A DNA stretch of 64,000 bases from Halictus rubicundus (taxonomy: Eukaryota > Arthropoda > Insecta > Hymenoptera > Halictidae), in the NCBI RefSeq assembly GCF_050948215.1, contig NW_027488850.1:1-64000 (forward strand), given 5' to 3'. This document shows, piece by piece, positions 1 to 13,484 of the stretch. Both the position numbers and the translations under genes were made by a program. The notes beneath the pieces were generated by a model. The model was given only the letters and a program-made list of their open reading frames with translations, was not told the DNA's origin and ran no database searches. Every line of letters starts with the position of its first letter. The first letter of the stretch is position 1.

Positions 1-195
1 GCTATTCATGTGTCAGGTACCCTGAGAGGGTCTCGTAATTGGTCGGTGATTGTTCGCCGCGTCAAAATACACACCGGTTAGAAAGTAGACACGCACAATG
101 AATAAAGGGTAGAGCTTCTGAAGGATCTGATTAGCGGCGTGTGGATCCGCGCGATCACCGAGCCCTATGAAAAGGAGGAACGGGGAACAGGTCTC

Positions 196-220
196 GAGAG
201 GATCTCCGGCCGATCCTCTC
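196..220. repeat. Short perfect inverted repeat (hairpin)
   Basis: GAGAGGATC (196-204), a 7-base loop, then GATCCTCTC (212-220). It is a 9-bp perfect stem with no other context suggesting a function. Confidence 0.6.
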
Positions 221-1187
221 TCGAATCAGAGAGAGAGACGTTTGACGTTCATTCAGGCTAACCTACCGAGGCAGCCTCTTTTCAGCGGCCGAATGAGGCG
301 GCCAATGGGCCGTGACGCGGCCGGCGTAGATAATTGAACGTTTCAGTGGCTGGCTGCCACGAGTAATAACGGTATACATACATGCGCACACCTGATTGCG
401 GCGGATTCGGCGGAGGCCGAGGGTCCTGGGGTTATCCAGCCACATCCTCACCGAAACGTCTTTATTATCCGCTGACTGGTTCGTCGACCTTCGAATGATC
501 CGGCTGCGCGATCAATTTCGGAACGACCGGGACCTCTTCAGGCTGTCGCCCGATTGTTACGCCGACTCCGAGGATGACTTGCTAATTCGACGTCCCTGCG
601 ATGCGTAATCCTTTCTTAAATAATTGATTCCTTCGCGTTTCATCGGGACACTCTGCGCGTCCGATCCTCGCTCTTTCTCACTTCGAAACATCCTTGTCGA
701 AAGAAACAATCTATTTGCAACATTTTCCAACCAGCACCTCCGCCATTCTTTTCTGCCAACACTTTAATTACCGGGAATGACTTGGTACCCTGTTAAATGA
801 ACAGAAAATAATAGATAGACTACGGTTTGTATGCATTTACGATAAAAATACACTAGAAAAGTTTAAGGCGTATCTTATGTCGCACTACTTCCGACTTTTT
901 ACAATGATTGAAAGAGAAAATGCATTTTCATTCAACTTTGGATTGTTGCGATTCACCTGGACGATTTTTATTTTGCTACGGTGCACTGATTAATATGTGT
1001 GTCATTAATTTCTTTGACAGCGAAATAAAATTCTATTTTGGCGTTGACGTCTAGCCATTGAAGACTGCATAGACACATAACAAATATAAACTTCCCTCTT
1101 CTTCTGAGAAATAATGAAGAGGTTCTGATCAGTAACCGTAAAATAAATCATGGTGCAGGTAGTGAAAAGACTTGCCTTGCTTGTTAA

Positions 1188-1223
1188 AATGTTTCATGCA
1201 ACGTGCCTACTGCATGAAATATT
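1188..1223. repeat. Hairpin with about 13-bp stem
   Basis: TTTCATGCA (1192-1200) pairs with TGCATGAAA (1211-1219) across a 10-base loop. The stem extends outward by a G-T wobble and three A/T pairs. It is too short for a typical insect pre-miRNA, so its function is unknown. Confidence 0.55.
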
Positions 1224-1823
1224 GAAACAATCTACCAGGAGAAAGTCGGATGGATTGCCTGAATGTTGTGCCGCGTGTAACGACTTTAAATCGCAAAACT
1301 GTATGAAATTAATTGGAGTATGCTCAAGTGTACAGCGGGATAGTGGACGTCACAATCGTCGAAGCGTTCGACGAATCATCGGATTACCCGCGGTCGAAGT
1401 AACCGGGATCAGGTGGGCCAGTCAGTACGAAACACAGGTGAACGACAAACAGTTTCGATTCCGGGTACAAGAGCGGAAGTGGTGACCAATAACTACACCG
1501 AGCCGGGACACAGTGGTACAGAAAGCGAGTGGGAAGAATGGAGTACGACAAAGCGGGGTCCGAGTGGAAAAGACCGGGTCTCCGGCAAACCGGGGGTGAG
1601 TGAAAGAGAAGAGAGTGCAAAGCGGGGGTGAAGAGGTTGAACCTGGGGGGTACGGCGAGAGGGGTGGATGCAAGGGGGGAACGAGCGCCCCAAGGTATGC
1701 AGCCCGGCGAACTTCGGCGCGCGGATAGTAGCAAAACAAGCATCCCCCGGGTCTCTCTTTCCCTCCTTTTTCGTCTCGGTTTCGCTGTTGTTTGCCGAAG
1801 CGACAGAGTTGTTTCGGGGGGCC

Positions 1824-1879
1824 GAAGAGAGAAACAGAGATAGAGAGAGACAGAGAGAGATTGAAACAGAGAAAGGGAG

Positions 1880-1933
<54 letters not shown>
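1824..1933 (+). repeat. (GA)n microsatellite with impure flank
   Basis: A pure AG run of roughly 24 dinucleotides (about 1883-1931) is preceded by impure GA-rich sequence from about 1824. Apparent Ser/Leu- or Arg/Glu-rich reading frames across it are artefacts of the repeat. Confidence 0.9.
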
Positions 1934-1934
<1 letters not shown>

Positions 1935-2351
1935 AGCGAGTAGGCGGCGGCAAGCGAGCCCGGCTCGGGCAACGAGTGTTTGTCAAATGTTTGAACAAAA
2001 TGTTTGTCGTTTCCTGTGGACGCCGGGAGCCGAAATTAAATGCGATGCCCCCGATTGCCAATATTCGGAATGTGTATGCACCGTTGCGACGCGGCTCGCG
2101 TAGACAAAGTCCGGGAGTGGCTGTGACAGCCCGGCCGGATATAAATGCGTCGCCGTAATCACGCTCGAGTATCGCGAAACGCGTACGCGTGCACACACGA
2201 AACCGGCTGGATACCAGCCATGAGCAGAGAAGAGCAAAGCAGAGCAAAGCGGAGCTGAGCGGACATCCCCCTTTTTCGACTTAGCTCGCTCGAATCGCAC
2301 ACGCTCCGGCGCAGATAATTATTCGAGCGTTATTTCATTTCCATCAACGCA

Positions 2352-2371
2352 CCGCGCCGCGCCGCGCCGCG
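2352..2371 (+). repeat. CCGCG pentamer x4
   Basis: Four perfect tandem copies of CCGCG lie in a CpG-rich patch. Confidence 0.85.
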
Positions 2372-2758
2372 CTGACTCTTCTGTCCCCGAAGAGGAGAGG
2401 CGAAGAGATAACATTCCCTCTCCAACGGATCGCATTCGGCTCGTGAATTATACGAAGTCACGCTGATGGAACCTTTTATACGGCCACGCCGTTGGATTTT
2501 CTGGCCGAGCTGCGCCAACCGACCCACCCCACGGCGAAAGAAGAAAAAATTTCGCTCTGTGTAAACGGCCACCGGTGGAAGCCGTTCTCTGACGAACGCC
2601 GGAACGAAGGAGAACGGCGAAGTTCAAGTGTTGCGTGATCGTTGATAGGGAAGTTTACCGGAGGAATCGGTTGGGAGTTTGTTGTCGGGTGGGGAGGGTT
2701 GCGGCAATTAACACTTTATCTACCCGGTTTTCGCACCGAGTTCTTCAACCTGGATAAA

Positions 2759-3395
2759 TATTAGGGGTACCCATAAGTAATCTATTATTTGCAAAGAATT
2801 TGTTTTGCCTTTAGTTCTGTACCGATCGTTCAAGAGGAAACACGAATTCTTTTACGCCTTTGAGGAGACGCCGTCTAATGGCGGCAAATCGATCTTGCTG
2901 GCCAATTCGCATCACCGCGGCGCGAGGTAACACGACCAGGAAAATTCGTCTGCAGTAACTGCATTGTTTCGCAGTGTGGCATCCTGTTGGAAGAATACGT
3001 CTTCCAAGTCCATACAGTTGAATTAACTCCATAAACAATCACTCCTCCAACCCCAAATCCGCACCATACAGTGACTCGTGGTGGATGCATGGGAAGCTGT
3101 TGAATTACTTGTGGATTTTCGGTCCCCCAAATGCATCGCTCAACGCTGAAAATGATTTTGCGAGATGGTGCGTTACGATGTCCAAAAGCCGTGCAGACTT
3201 TTCGAACCGTCTTTGCAAAGTTTTCACCACTTTTGTAGCGAATTTTCACAATTTCAATGCGTTGCTGGATCGTGTAATTCTCCGTGACTAAACCTCAATC
3301 CTAATGCCAGTTGTCAAAGATCAGTACTCTATGTTCGCCACAAAAAAAAATGGCGCGCAATTTAAAATGTCAGTCCTGTTTGGGACACCCTTTAT
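2759..3395 (-). mobile_element. Decayed Tc1/mariner-like transposon with transposase relic
   Basis: The minus strand from about 3290 down to 2815 reads as a broken cut-and-paste transposase. An N-terminal helix-turn-helix-like part contains TIQQRIEIVK and VRKV..FGHRNAPSR. It is followed, after an apparent internal deletion, by a catalytic-core part containing IWGTENPQVIQQLPMHP and RVTVWCGF, then TMQLLQTNFPGRV and RRGDANWPARS. These phrases are characteristic of insect Tc1/mariner-superfamily transposases. The segment that should carry the first catalytic Asp is missing, the DGATCHT-type motif is damaged, and the C-terminal part has changed frame, so the gene is dead. The left end (TTAGGGGTACCCATAAGTAA, 2761-2780) looks like a mariner terminal repeat. 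The proposed right end (GGGACACCC near 3382-3390) matches it only partly. TA dinucleotides flank both proposed ends. The family call is fairly sure; the exact boundaries are not. Confidence 0.7.
2815..3290 (-). pseudogene. Mariner-like transposase remnant
   Basis: This is the coding remnant inside the element above. One frame stays open from about 3290 to 2875 (HTH-like region fused by deletion to the IWGTENP...VTVWCGF core and the NFPGRV/RRGDANWP block). The reading then shifts to another frame that continues to about 2811. An intact protein of this family would be around 340-350 residues; here at most about 140 are legible. It encodes no functional transposase. Confidence 0.7.
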
Positions 3396-6300
3396 AAAAG
3401 AAATTACCGAATTCTGCTGATATTGAATAAATGTGTCCCAATCATTTTCACAAGGCGTAACAAAAACCATGTATTCGGGTAGGAACATTCCCATGACAGG
3501 GCGAGGTAGAGGCGCCTCGAAGCCCCGAATTTCACGGACCCCCGTTGCATTCGCACCTAACGTCCGAGGGATCGAGCCCACTCGAGGTAGGCTATGGTTA
3601 ATTCCCCGTTGCTCGTTTCAAAGAGCAAATAGTCGACGGAGCTGCCCGTCCAATTTCGTACGCAGCTAGACGACGACGGACGGATCCGTGAAACACGGGT
3701 GTCGAGAAGAAGAGGACGAAAAAAGAAAAGGTGAGAGCACGGGAGGAGGTGGCGAACAAGGATAGAAAGGGGATGGGAGCGGACGCGGAGGTGAAAAGAC
3801 CGTGGTGGTAGCGTGTAAACATGTTTTTAACAGATCGATCCACGGGACCCACCTCCTGACAGTCAGACAGTCTTTCAGCTTTCTGAGTGACAGTCTGCCT
3901 TCGACTTGACAAGCTAATACCAACCTACGTCCGTACGCACAATAAAACCTAGGGGAACCAGGGGGTAGAACGGGGGGCGGGGGGAGGGCTGGGGCGAGTC
4001 AGGTCGGATTTTGCGATCCGCGAGGCTTCGCTCTTTCTGGCAGAGACGTGTTAATCAAAATGTTAGACAAGCCACTTACACGGGCACCGTGACGTTCCCA
4101 TTTAGCCCGAGGGGCACGCCTCGCCACCCCCTCTCCCTCCCCCTTCCACTGCGTTGCCCCAGTGACGGAAAGATAACGTCGCGGACGCCTGTTAATTAAT
4201 AGTTATTACATATACCGATCGTCGGTCTAGTTCGTCCGGGGATCCGCACGCAACTAACCCCCTTCACCACCGACCCCCATGATACGTGCCCCCTTTTGTT
4301 CGAACATCGGTGCAAGCGATTATGGTGTCGCTGGTAATCGGTCTACAGCTGTAACTACTCCTTCAAGGGGTCGTGTTTAATCAGAAGGTCGGGAGAAAGT
4401 GATCTTTGGGAATTTCTTTCTCGGAAACTGCAAGAGTTTGGTTAAAAATTGTTTACGCGTTTGAAATGGTACATTTTAGAGAGTAGCTCGTAATTGTTTT
4501 ATTTAAACGTTGCTCTTTTTTACGATGTCCTGGTTAATTTCCCGGGACCCTCGAAAGGGTTGCTACTAATGTAAACAGTTATTTCTGTCAGGTAATTTTT
4601 TCAGAAAGAAATTGTAACTCGATTTAGCAATTTAAAAGAATAAAAGTTTATTGCAATGTCTTATAGTCTTTGTAAAATACCAAATGAAATTGTAAAAAAG
4701 AAGGGCAGGTAATGCTTCGACGGCTTACAGCCTCGGAGAAAGACAAAATAATCAAAAATGAATTCGAATTGAATGGAATTGAAGTTCACCGGACTGTAAA
4801 ACGGATTTCGATTTTTGCTCGCCTCCCGTAGCCTGGGAACTCTCCATTCGGAATACCCATCGGGCCAACGAGTGTCTTAGAAATTGATCGAGCTTCTTGC
4901 GGGACGCAATTACCCCGACACGCAAGGAAATATGGCGCGCGAGGCTTACTTAACGCCTGGGACGCTGGTTCGACGTCAGTTCGATGGATCGTAACCGCGT
5001 ACCGTAATTACGGCAGTTCATTTGGTATTCCCGCCGGACGATCGGTTTTATATTTCGTCGCCGAGAATTATCATACGTTCACCCCGCTTGCTCCCAACGG
5101 CCTGACTGAAATTTTCAGGCCTGGGACTTTTTGCAGGGACGCATCTTGATGGCCTTCGAACATCCTCAGGACTTATCCACCCACGTAAAAAGCGCATCCG
5201 CAATATGAAATTTTATAATGCAATTTCAACCAAGCGTAGCAGTTTCATCAGCACTCATCTGCAAACTAAAAATTATTTATTACGACAAACAGGAGAGGAA
5301 CATAGGACATGGTATTTCCTCTCTTAGGAATTTTAATAGGTCGAAATTAATGTGTCTCTTCAGTTCTTATGGTCTTCTCTATTCTTTCAAATTGCAGCCA
5401 TTTATTTTTCAAGTTGGCGAACTTCTCTTGGCAACAGCACTCTGTAACTTTAGAAATTATGGTTTTAATGATTTTTCCTTCGATCTCTCGGTAGTCATAC
5501 ATTTTATTAAAAATTGTTTGGGTCCCCCAAATTGTCTATGGCACATCAATTTTGAGAACTCCCCAAAAATCATTTCTACTTTCAAAATAGAATAGCTTTT
5601 TGATTTTCCCTTCCTTCGCAGTCTTCAAACTTTTTTCCTTGCCAGTCCGAAATTGTTTGAACCTCCCAGGTGTCCACGGACCGACCTTAGTTTCCTGGAC
5701 CGATGCTAATTTGCAGTTCGTGTTAATAGTTGGTTTATACCCTGTCGTAACTCCTGATCCACTCAAGTAGAATGTCCGCGTTTCGCGTCGCTCGGGTCGT
5801 AAGACGACGCTTGTCGAACCGGGACGATCCTTCCTCATTATCCCCGTCTAAAAACGCCTAATCGCCGGGGGCCTCTACAACCTCGTCGACTCCTTATTCA
5901 TCGATGAAATTTTCCTGTTTCACGGGCGAGCCAGTTCCTCTCACTCTCTCCCACTCTCCTCTCCTCTCCTCTCCGTTTACCGCTTCCTTCTCGCGAGATT
6001 CCTTGCCAGAGTTTTCCCGCGGAATTTAAATTAGCCGTTCCGTCTAACAGGTGTACTCCAATTAGCGACATTCTGCGCGCTGTAAAAAGCTGGTTGCGAA
6101 TTTACCGTCTTCGGGTCGCTATTAACATTCCTAGCTACGTAGCATTCCGTTACCTCGACGATCACAGTAATCTTAATGGACGGGGGTGGATCTAACGGGA
6201 GGAGTATGCTAGCGACTAACAGATTAACAAATGAGTGCTCTTAGTCTTCGGGATTTTTAATTAACCGTTGGGAATCTGATCTATTAGACTGATGTAACGT

Positions 6301-6748
6301 CAGTGCTGCGATCCAGTTTACAATCTTGCTTCGCTAATTCTTGCAATAACTTTATTTAACAAAAAAGTTACAGTACCTTTTATTTTATGTTTTTCCCTTT
6401 CCAATTTTTCTAAAGCAGATTCCAGAAATTGGATAGCGAGGCAAGGGGTTGATGACTCGAAATTGCATTACAGAGTGGCATTCCGTTTCAGGGGTTGAAT
6501 ATGGTCGTTTCATTGGATCGGCGGTGTCCTATTCTAATCGGAGCAGCGTCGACAGTGGTTGTCCTGGCCCCGTAGACATTTTTCAGCGGAACAAGTGACG
6601 TGCGCTCGACAAATGGTCGTGCGCCTATTTTCAGGCCGAATTCTGCCCGGGCAAATAAGCACGGTTTACTGTCGAGGGGTCGAGGGGTTCGGCGGTGTTA
6701 CTTATGCAACGCGAAACTGCCTGGTGGTTGAACAGAGACCAAGAAAAG

Positions 6749-6754
<6 letters not shown>

Positions 6755-6785
<31 letters not shown>
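6755..6785 (+). repeat. (AG)15 microsatellite
   Basis: A pure AG dinucleotide run of about 31 bases, following AGACAGAT. Confidence 0.92.
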
Positions 6786-6789
<4 letters not shown>

Positions 6790-8187
6790 GGGTGAGGAGG
6801 GGGTCAGAGGCTCGACCAAATTCATGCCCTCTTAGAATACAACCCTTGTGCGGAAGGGTCGCGAGCACCCCTATATTACTTACGTAGACCCTCTCGCCCC
6901 CTTTTATGTACGCGGAGTCCCGCGTATAATACTCCTTTCTACGCTATAAGGCAGTGCGACGGGGGTGGCACCGTTGGCTCGTCGGATCAGTCTCTTCTCA
7001 AATTACCCATCGTTTAGAACTCGTTTTCACCCGCGCAGCGCAAGTGCATACAAATATGTATGCTGATCCAGCAGAGGAGACGGTTCCGGTTGATGCGTGC
7101 TGTTAGGGCCTCGATCGAGTCAATTTCGCCGGAGGTCAATATTATAGTGCTTGTCAGAGTTATAGATGGCCTGCCGATTTTATGCAGCTGAACTGTGCAC
7201 GGCGTGATCAACAAACGAGTGGTCCAACACGATCGTTCAACGTGATCCATGTTTTAAAGTTCCTGATAAATAGTTCAAAAAACTTTTGCTGATCCATCAT
7301 GTTCGTAGAAATATTGCGTACCATTTTTGGAGCCTTCAAACAATTTCGCTTTCAATACAGGAAACAGGAACACTGTCGAAAAGCAGTAACAGGTACATCA
7401 CTAACAATTGTCCACGTTGCATTATACATATACATATAACGGAGACTCTTACTCGAGGCTTCCATTCAATTGCACAACACATACCTGAAACTAAAATCTT
7501 CCACAAAATGAGAACTCGGACACATCGAAAAACGTGATTCAATCACGAGGTCCTTAAAGAATACAGAGATGAAGAGAATCGGCACCGTCCGTGTGCATTG
7601 CGACGAAAACCACCCAGTCACGACGGTTAACTGGAATAATTGGATGAGTGTAATCTCCGATAGCCGTAAAATTCTGAATACCGAGCGAGGCCATTATTCG
7701 GGCAGCGAACACTCGTAGGGCTCGCATCGCCGTGTCGTCGAGGCTGAACGAAGTCCGTCTATCTGTCCGTCCCTTCTAAATACCTTTAATCGCGGTCCCT
7801 TGCGGAGGATTGCACGCGAGAGTCCTGCGGCGTGGATCCACGTCGATCTCGCGATCTCGCGATCGTCGTGCGACGCTCGTTCGTTAGGTGCCTGTCCGCG
7901 GGACGACTTAACAGGGGAGATTAACGTTCAAAGGATTTCTCGGTCGGCGACCGATATAATCGGATGAACGTCGACGTTCGACGAGCGATCGAGCCAGTTC
8001 CCGGCTTCGCCAGAATCGGAGACAGGCGCCCCGGGTTCGGTACCTGAAAATCGTCTCCACCGAGCGGCAGCGTCTCTCACACCTGTCGCTACGTATCGCC
8101 TGTTTACATTCAAGTTCATCGAGCGGATTGAGTAATACCGCGTCCCTCATAGCTGTCGATCGGTAAGAAGCTTGTCCCGGTCTTTTA

Positions 8188-8204
8188 TACCGGCCGAGCC
8201 GGTA
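8188..8204. repeat. Perfect 7-bp hairpin next to a TTTTATA stretch
   Basis: TACCGGC, loop CGA, then GCCGGTA. It lies immediately 3' of TCTTTTATA. No gene start is evident downstream, so I do not call a promoter. Confidence 0.6.
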
Positions 8205-11200
8205 TGTTTGTGGGAACGACGAGCTGTTCTACAACTTCGGACGCTGTTTTTCTAGGCTTGTCTTCCTCTTCTCTCGGACGCGAGACGCTTCTGGTCGGAT
8301 TGACGGCAGCTAGGCACGGACTCCGCGAGGATTATGATCGTTCGATGACGATGGTTATTGCTCCTTCTGTACGATTCGCGAAGTACGATTGATAGCGTAA
8401 TCGACGAGAAACGACGTGCCAAAATTAAAGGAGCACTACATTTCCATGTATTCGACGGTTTGAAGACGAATAAGAATTTCGACTAACAATTTGAAGACCA
8501 CGTATTGAGGACATCGGTACATCTAATTTCTCGGGGTTGCAAATGTTTCATTTGATTACATACGTAGCAAAAGATCGTCTACACAGTTTTCATTTTTCCC
8601 ATTATTTAAGACTTTGATGCATAATCTAGGTCCCCCAAGGAAAATATTCGTTAAACTGTTATAACTTCGTGACAGAGAATTATGCGACAATAATTTTCGG
8701 CTCGTTTCAAAGCGTGGAACCTCTACTTTCAGAGTCATCAGTTATTTCTCCTGAAAAACGCTCCTGCACCATGTGGAATAATAAGAAAGCGGAGACACAT
8801 TCTCCCTTCAAACATTTATTTCGACAACGGGAGACCTTTCGTTCAAAGTTCAACGAAACGGTGACCGAAAAATTGTTCATCAATTTTGAAGAGACTCCAA
8901 TCTTTAAATCTGTCGGAGAGATACGATGCCTTCGATACTGCTTCGCAAGTGCATAATATATTTAACATTCGAGATTAAGATCGCTGGACACACACGTGTC
9001 GTAATTCCGGTACATGTAGAGAATAAACGCGAGCGGCAGGTGGCGCTATCTTAATTAGCCGTGAACTTCGTATTCGAACAGAATCTACAGTGATCGACAA
9101 AATCGGTGATCTTCAGCAAAATTCCCTACCGTCGGCGGAATCGTTTGAACTCGCAGAATCTTCGAAAGCGAGGTATGCTCGCTGCACACTCGAGTACCTA
9201 GTACGAATTGAACGAAGTATGTTCGCGAGGCGCGTCAAGGTCGCCGAATTTGGCGAAACGGGGATCAAAGGGTCCTACGGGAGTGTCGCCTCCGCAGGAA
9301 TGCATCGCGACAGCGTGCACTCGTCGGGACGCTGGTCACCATCCCGCTGACGGATGCAAAGTGGGACACACGGAGGGAAGTTCATTAGCATCGGACACGC
9401 AAAGTCTCTTGGATCGCGAGGACACGCGTGTCCGGCGACCGACTGAAGTTGATAACCGCTCGACGGAGCTTGTATCGCTCTTACTTTCCGATGTTCCGCT
9501 GCAAAACGCGACTGCAGACGGCGCCGGTTGCAGCTGCAGTCCTTATCCTTGCGCTTTCTTCGAGCACCGCGATTCCGCGAACGGAAACTCTGAACGGAAT
9601 ACTGATTCCCATGGCGAATTAACCACTTTACATTGCCGCGCCTCTCTTTTAATACGAGGTTTACGGGGCACTAAATGTGCCTATTCATTACATTATTTTA
9701 TAAAAATAACGAAAATGTATCTATCCAAATTTTTAGCCATCTCTTTTACAGTATACACCCAAAGACATAATACCAGAAATCTTGGAGGACTAGACATAAC
9801 ATTCTTAGCAAAATGAAGGTATCAAAACCGCTTGTGTCAATTGATGATTTTATAGTAACCTCAAAATTTTGGGGATGTTTCAGTATGGTATTAACTGATA
9901 ATAGAAGTCTGTTTCCAAAAAATGGAGCTTCGTCTCAGCGAGAATTCTGCGCGACGAAGTCGACAGCTGCTTTATTCTTCGGATTTGAGGATGAGGGGGT
10001 GGACGGGGGTTCGGGGGAGGGTGGTGTAAGACGGGCCCCGTGAAGTGCTATCGAGAGCCGGAACAGAGCCAGAAGGGGGTTAGGGGGTTCGGGGGTGTCG
10101 ACTGGAAAGCATCGGCGGCATAAGTAGGCAGAGAGACGGCGTCTTTGACAAATTCGATTCGCGTGTCACGGCACGCGGGACACGCTGAGAGCCGGAAAAG
10201 TGGAGGGTGTTCCACTCTCGCAGTCGCTAAATCAGCTAAATGGCTGGCAGCCAGGGGGATGGAAACCTGTGTAACGCGAGGTGTGACAGGCGTGGCTGAC
10301 GCCCATCGGCGGAACCTTGAATATTTGATGTTCCGCGTCTCTCGTCGGTCGTGGGCGAACGTCGCCGACGACGAAGAAGACAACGTATAGAAGACGAGCC
10401 GAGCCAAGACGTGATAAAGAGGACCCACGGATCTCGTCGTTACTCGCGAAGAAGTCTCTTCCCTCCTGCCTCGTTCTCTTCGGCTTCGCCGAAGACGTCG
10501 CGTCTCCGCGAGCCTGGAATTCCTGGAGACTCTGCCCGTCATTGCTTGTCCTCTTGTTCACCTCGAACCTGTCTCCTAAGAATTTAAACGCGCGTGACGC
10601 GATGGGGAGCATCTTCCCGACGCAAGAACGATGAGTCAATGTGGGCAAATTGAGGGCAGACTGATTTATACTAGGCGGCAACCAGTCCCGGGGAAATAAA
10701 TCATGCTTCTTTCGAGCGGTTCGATCGGAAAAATTGTTCTGGACCTACCGATCCGCGCGTGAACCGGGAACGTGTTAACGGCAGTGTTCATTAACAGGTG
10801 GACTTCACCTATTACTTTCATATTTGAAGTGAAAAGTGAGATCAACGATTATTTTACTCCAGATCGTCGAAATTGAAAGTTTTTATTTTGCATAAAGATC
10901 CGCAGAAGTACTCGTAAATGCTCATAAATTATTCGCTGTAGAGACAAATATTCCAAACAGAATAATAGTTTAAAGTATGAGGCTATACGACTATTGTTGG
11001 GAACATTTCTTTGTACGGTGAATAATTTACGAGTAACATGAAGTCGTCACCTCGCAAGAACCGTCCTGTACACAAAGCGCAAATTCTTTCTGCGAACACG
11101 CATTTGTATAGTATTATACATCACCGTCGACTGTCGTCACGGGATAAAAGTCGGCGTTTTCGTCGCAGATCGCGATTTATCCCGTTGAAAGGACACTTCC

Positions 11201-11924
11201 CGCCAGCGTTATGAGTCATTTACGATCTCAGCGTCGGCTAGGAGTCGCGTTAACGTTTTTACGACGTGTGTTCAGGACTCTGGATCCATCGGGATCGCTC
11301 CGGGACGTCGTCGTCCAGTCCTCGGCCGATTGAATTAAGCGTCTTAAAAGCGGCGCGGTCGTCTGCGGATCATTCCCCGGCCAGTCCATTTCGAAACGGT
11401 GCAAACAGACTTTTACTACCCTCCGACAAACAGAACAGAAAACTCGCGCTCGATCCTCTCTCGTTCTGCTCTCCTCCTTTCTCTCTCTCTCTCCCTTCGC
11501 TCGTCCCGGAACTCATCCAATTAATCATTTTACGATCCATCGGCTTTTTCTCGGGCCCTGCCACACCCACCGTTCGCGCATTTATTCTCCTCGTTCCCGA
11601 CCTCGTCTTTCCGCGGGATGAAGTATTAAAACAAGCTTGCTCCATTCCCGCCTCTGCTATTGATTTATATTCACGCCGCGTTCTTCGACCACTTACTCCG
11701 ACGGTCGTACGGTCCGCAGGAACCCGAACCGACTCGATAACAGAGCCGAGAACTCTTCAAATTTCGAACGCCGGTGACCAGAGGCTTTCGACAGCTCTAG
11801 AAGCTCTCGTGACTCCGGTTGATAGACCGGCGACCGATATCAATGCATATTAATGCCCCGGATATTTGCTTCCCTATCGCGCGGCACCGAGAAATCGATT
11901 TGCAAGAGCCTCCGAAGATCCTGG

Positions 11925-11934
11925 TCTCTCTCTC

Positions 11935-12016
<82 letters not shown>
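11925..12016 (+). repeat. (CT)n microsatellite
   Basis: A CT dinucleotide tract of about 90 bases with two TG interruptions (about 11941 and 11971) and a final CTTT break. Both strands give spurious Ser/Leu or Arg/Glu open frames. Confidence 0.92.
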
Positions 12017-13468
12017 GATGGAACTTGTCGGTTCGATAGGCGAAAGAGGTGAAAGGATTGTTGCGAAGTTTTCGAACTGCAGAAGCACGAGAGAAGTAAT
12101 TGGCTGGTCAATGTTACCGGGGAACCGCGTTTCCTGTTCAGATAAGATGCCTCCCCGGCTTCCTGTTGCGATTCGAACGGTAATGGCGGAGTTATGTTAC
12201 GCAGAAATGAATATTTTAATTGTGCCCGCCTGAGAACGAATGCAGATTTCCTGCAGACTTCGTGTGCAGAAAAATCCTAGCCGTTCCATTAGCGTTCCGA
12301 ATTCGTCGATTCTGTAACCCTTTTACTCTTCGTGGATCATCAAGCGACCCGGCCTGCTCATGCTCACTTAACTCCAGAAATTGTGATTTCGATGTCTTGT
12401 CTACGGCTTCGATAAACCAGAAAAAATATTCGTTGTAAATTATATTACTTCTGAATCCGCACCATGCAATATTTCGCAGACAAAACGATCTTTCCAATAC
12501 TAACGATAAAAATTTCATTCAAACTGCAACAAACTAAATTCAATCCAAGGGGGTGCACATGTATAAAACAGCTACTTTCAGTGGACAAAGGGCGCTCGGA
12601 GCTCGCTCAAAGTCCGCGAGCACAATGACCACTGGCGAAAACGCCTCTAATCAACATCTCGTCAGGAGGTTTGAAAAAACTTTCATTTAATAATCGAAAC
12701 AAAGGGCGCGCGCGAGATAATAGAGAAAAAGGGTCGGACAGTGAGTAAAACGCGGGGGGCGGGGTGCGAGAGAATAACGGGTAGCCGGAGCGCGGATCGA
12801 GAGCGTGCTCGTGAAAAGTACGAAATCGTCGGTTGATAATGGGCGCAGTTTATCAGCCGCTCGCCACGCGCCCCGTCGTTTCCACCCCCCGAAAACGAAA
12901 TCCACCCCCGCGCCGGTACGGTTTTCCGCGGGGAACGAGTGGGGAGGGGGCTGGAGGGGGTGGAACGATGGGCGGCCGGCCGGTTTCATTGTACACGCGG
13001 GCTGCAAACAATAATCATGACACGCCGGATTGCCCGGCAATGACAATGGAATTGATGATATATCGATTGGCGCGGCCGACGACACCGTATAATTGTTTTA
13101 CAACGGCGCCGCTTCCGATAGAGAGCCCTGCGGCCACGTAAAACCGCAGCCGAACAGCTACGCGCGGGATGTATGCACGCCTACACAACCCTTTTCAACG
13201 ATCCAACGCGCAAAAAGAGGAACAGAGAAAGAACAGAGGGAAATAGAGAGAGGGCCTGGCCTGGCGGCGAACGGAGAGACGAGGGGGCCCCGCCCGATAC
13301 CGGCACGATCATTCGCGAATAATTATTATTGTCCGACGCATCGAACCGGTTGTTTACGAGATACGCGGCCGGGAACGCGTTTCAGAGACATCGAACGACT
13401 CGCGCGAGAATCGAAACGCCGCCGATTCCCATTCCCGCAGGCGATTCGGACCTACAGCGGCAGTTTCA

Positions 13469-13484
13469 CGATTTTCGAAAATCG
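13469..13484. repeat. Perfect 16-bp palindrome
   Basis: CGATTTTCGAAAATCG is identical to its reverse complement. Half of it (TTCGAAAATCGG) recurs 35 bases later at 13509-13520. This could be a palindromic binding site or chance. Confidence 0.7.

Larger units (their letters stand above)
1..2758. other. Non-coding single-copy-looking DNA
   Basis: I see no supportable gene here. Open frames are short, in conflict on both strands and unlike any family I recognise; the longest (minus strand about 1384-2247) reads through a GA microsatellite and is low complexity. The stretch contains two short perfect hairpins (196-220 and about 1188-1223), a GA microsatellite, and a CCGCG pentamer repeated four times at 2352-2371. 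GC content swings between CpG-rich blocks and AT-rich blocks (roughly 780-1140), as in insect intergenic or intronic DNA. Confidence 0.6.

Noticed and set aside
1384..2247. 287-aa minus-strand frame
   Set aside because: It runs through the GA microsatellite (poly Ser-Leu) and its flanks contain no known domain.
8178..8204. Core promoter from TTTTATA beside a hairpin
   Set aside because: No transcript or start codon context follows; the motif alone is too short.
9208..9816. 202-aa frame as a host gene
   Set aside because: No recognisable domain, signal or splice context, and a mixed composition. It spans a CpG-rich to AT-rich change and overlaps a second frame of similar quality.
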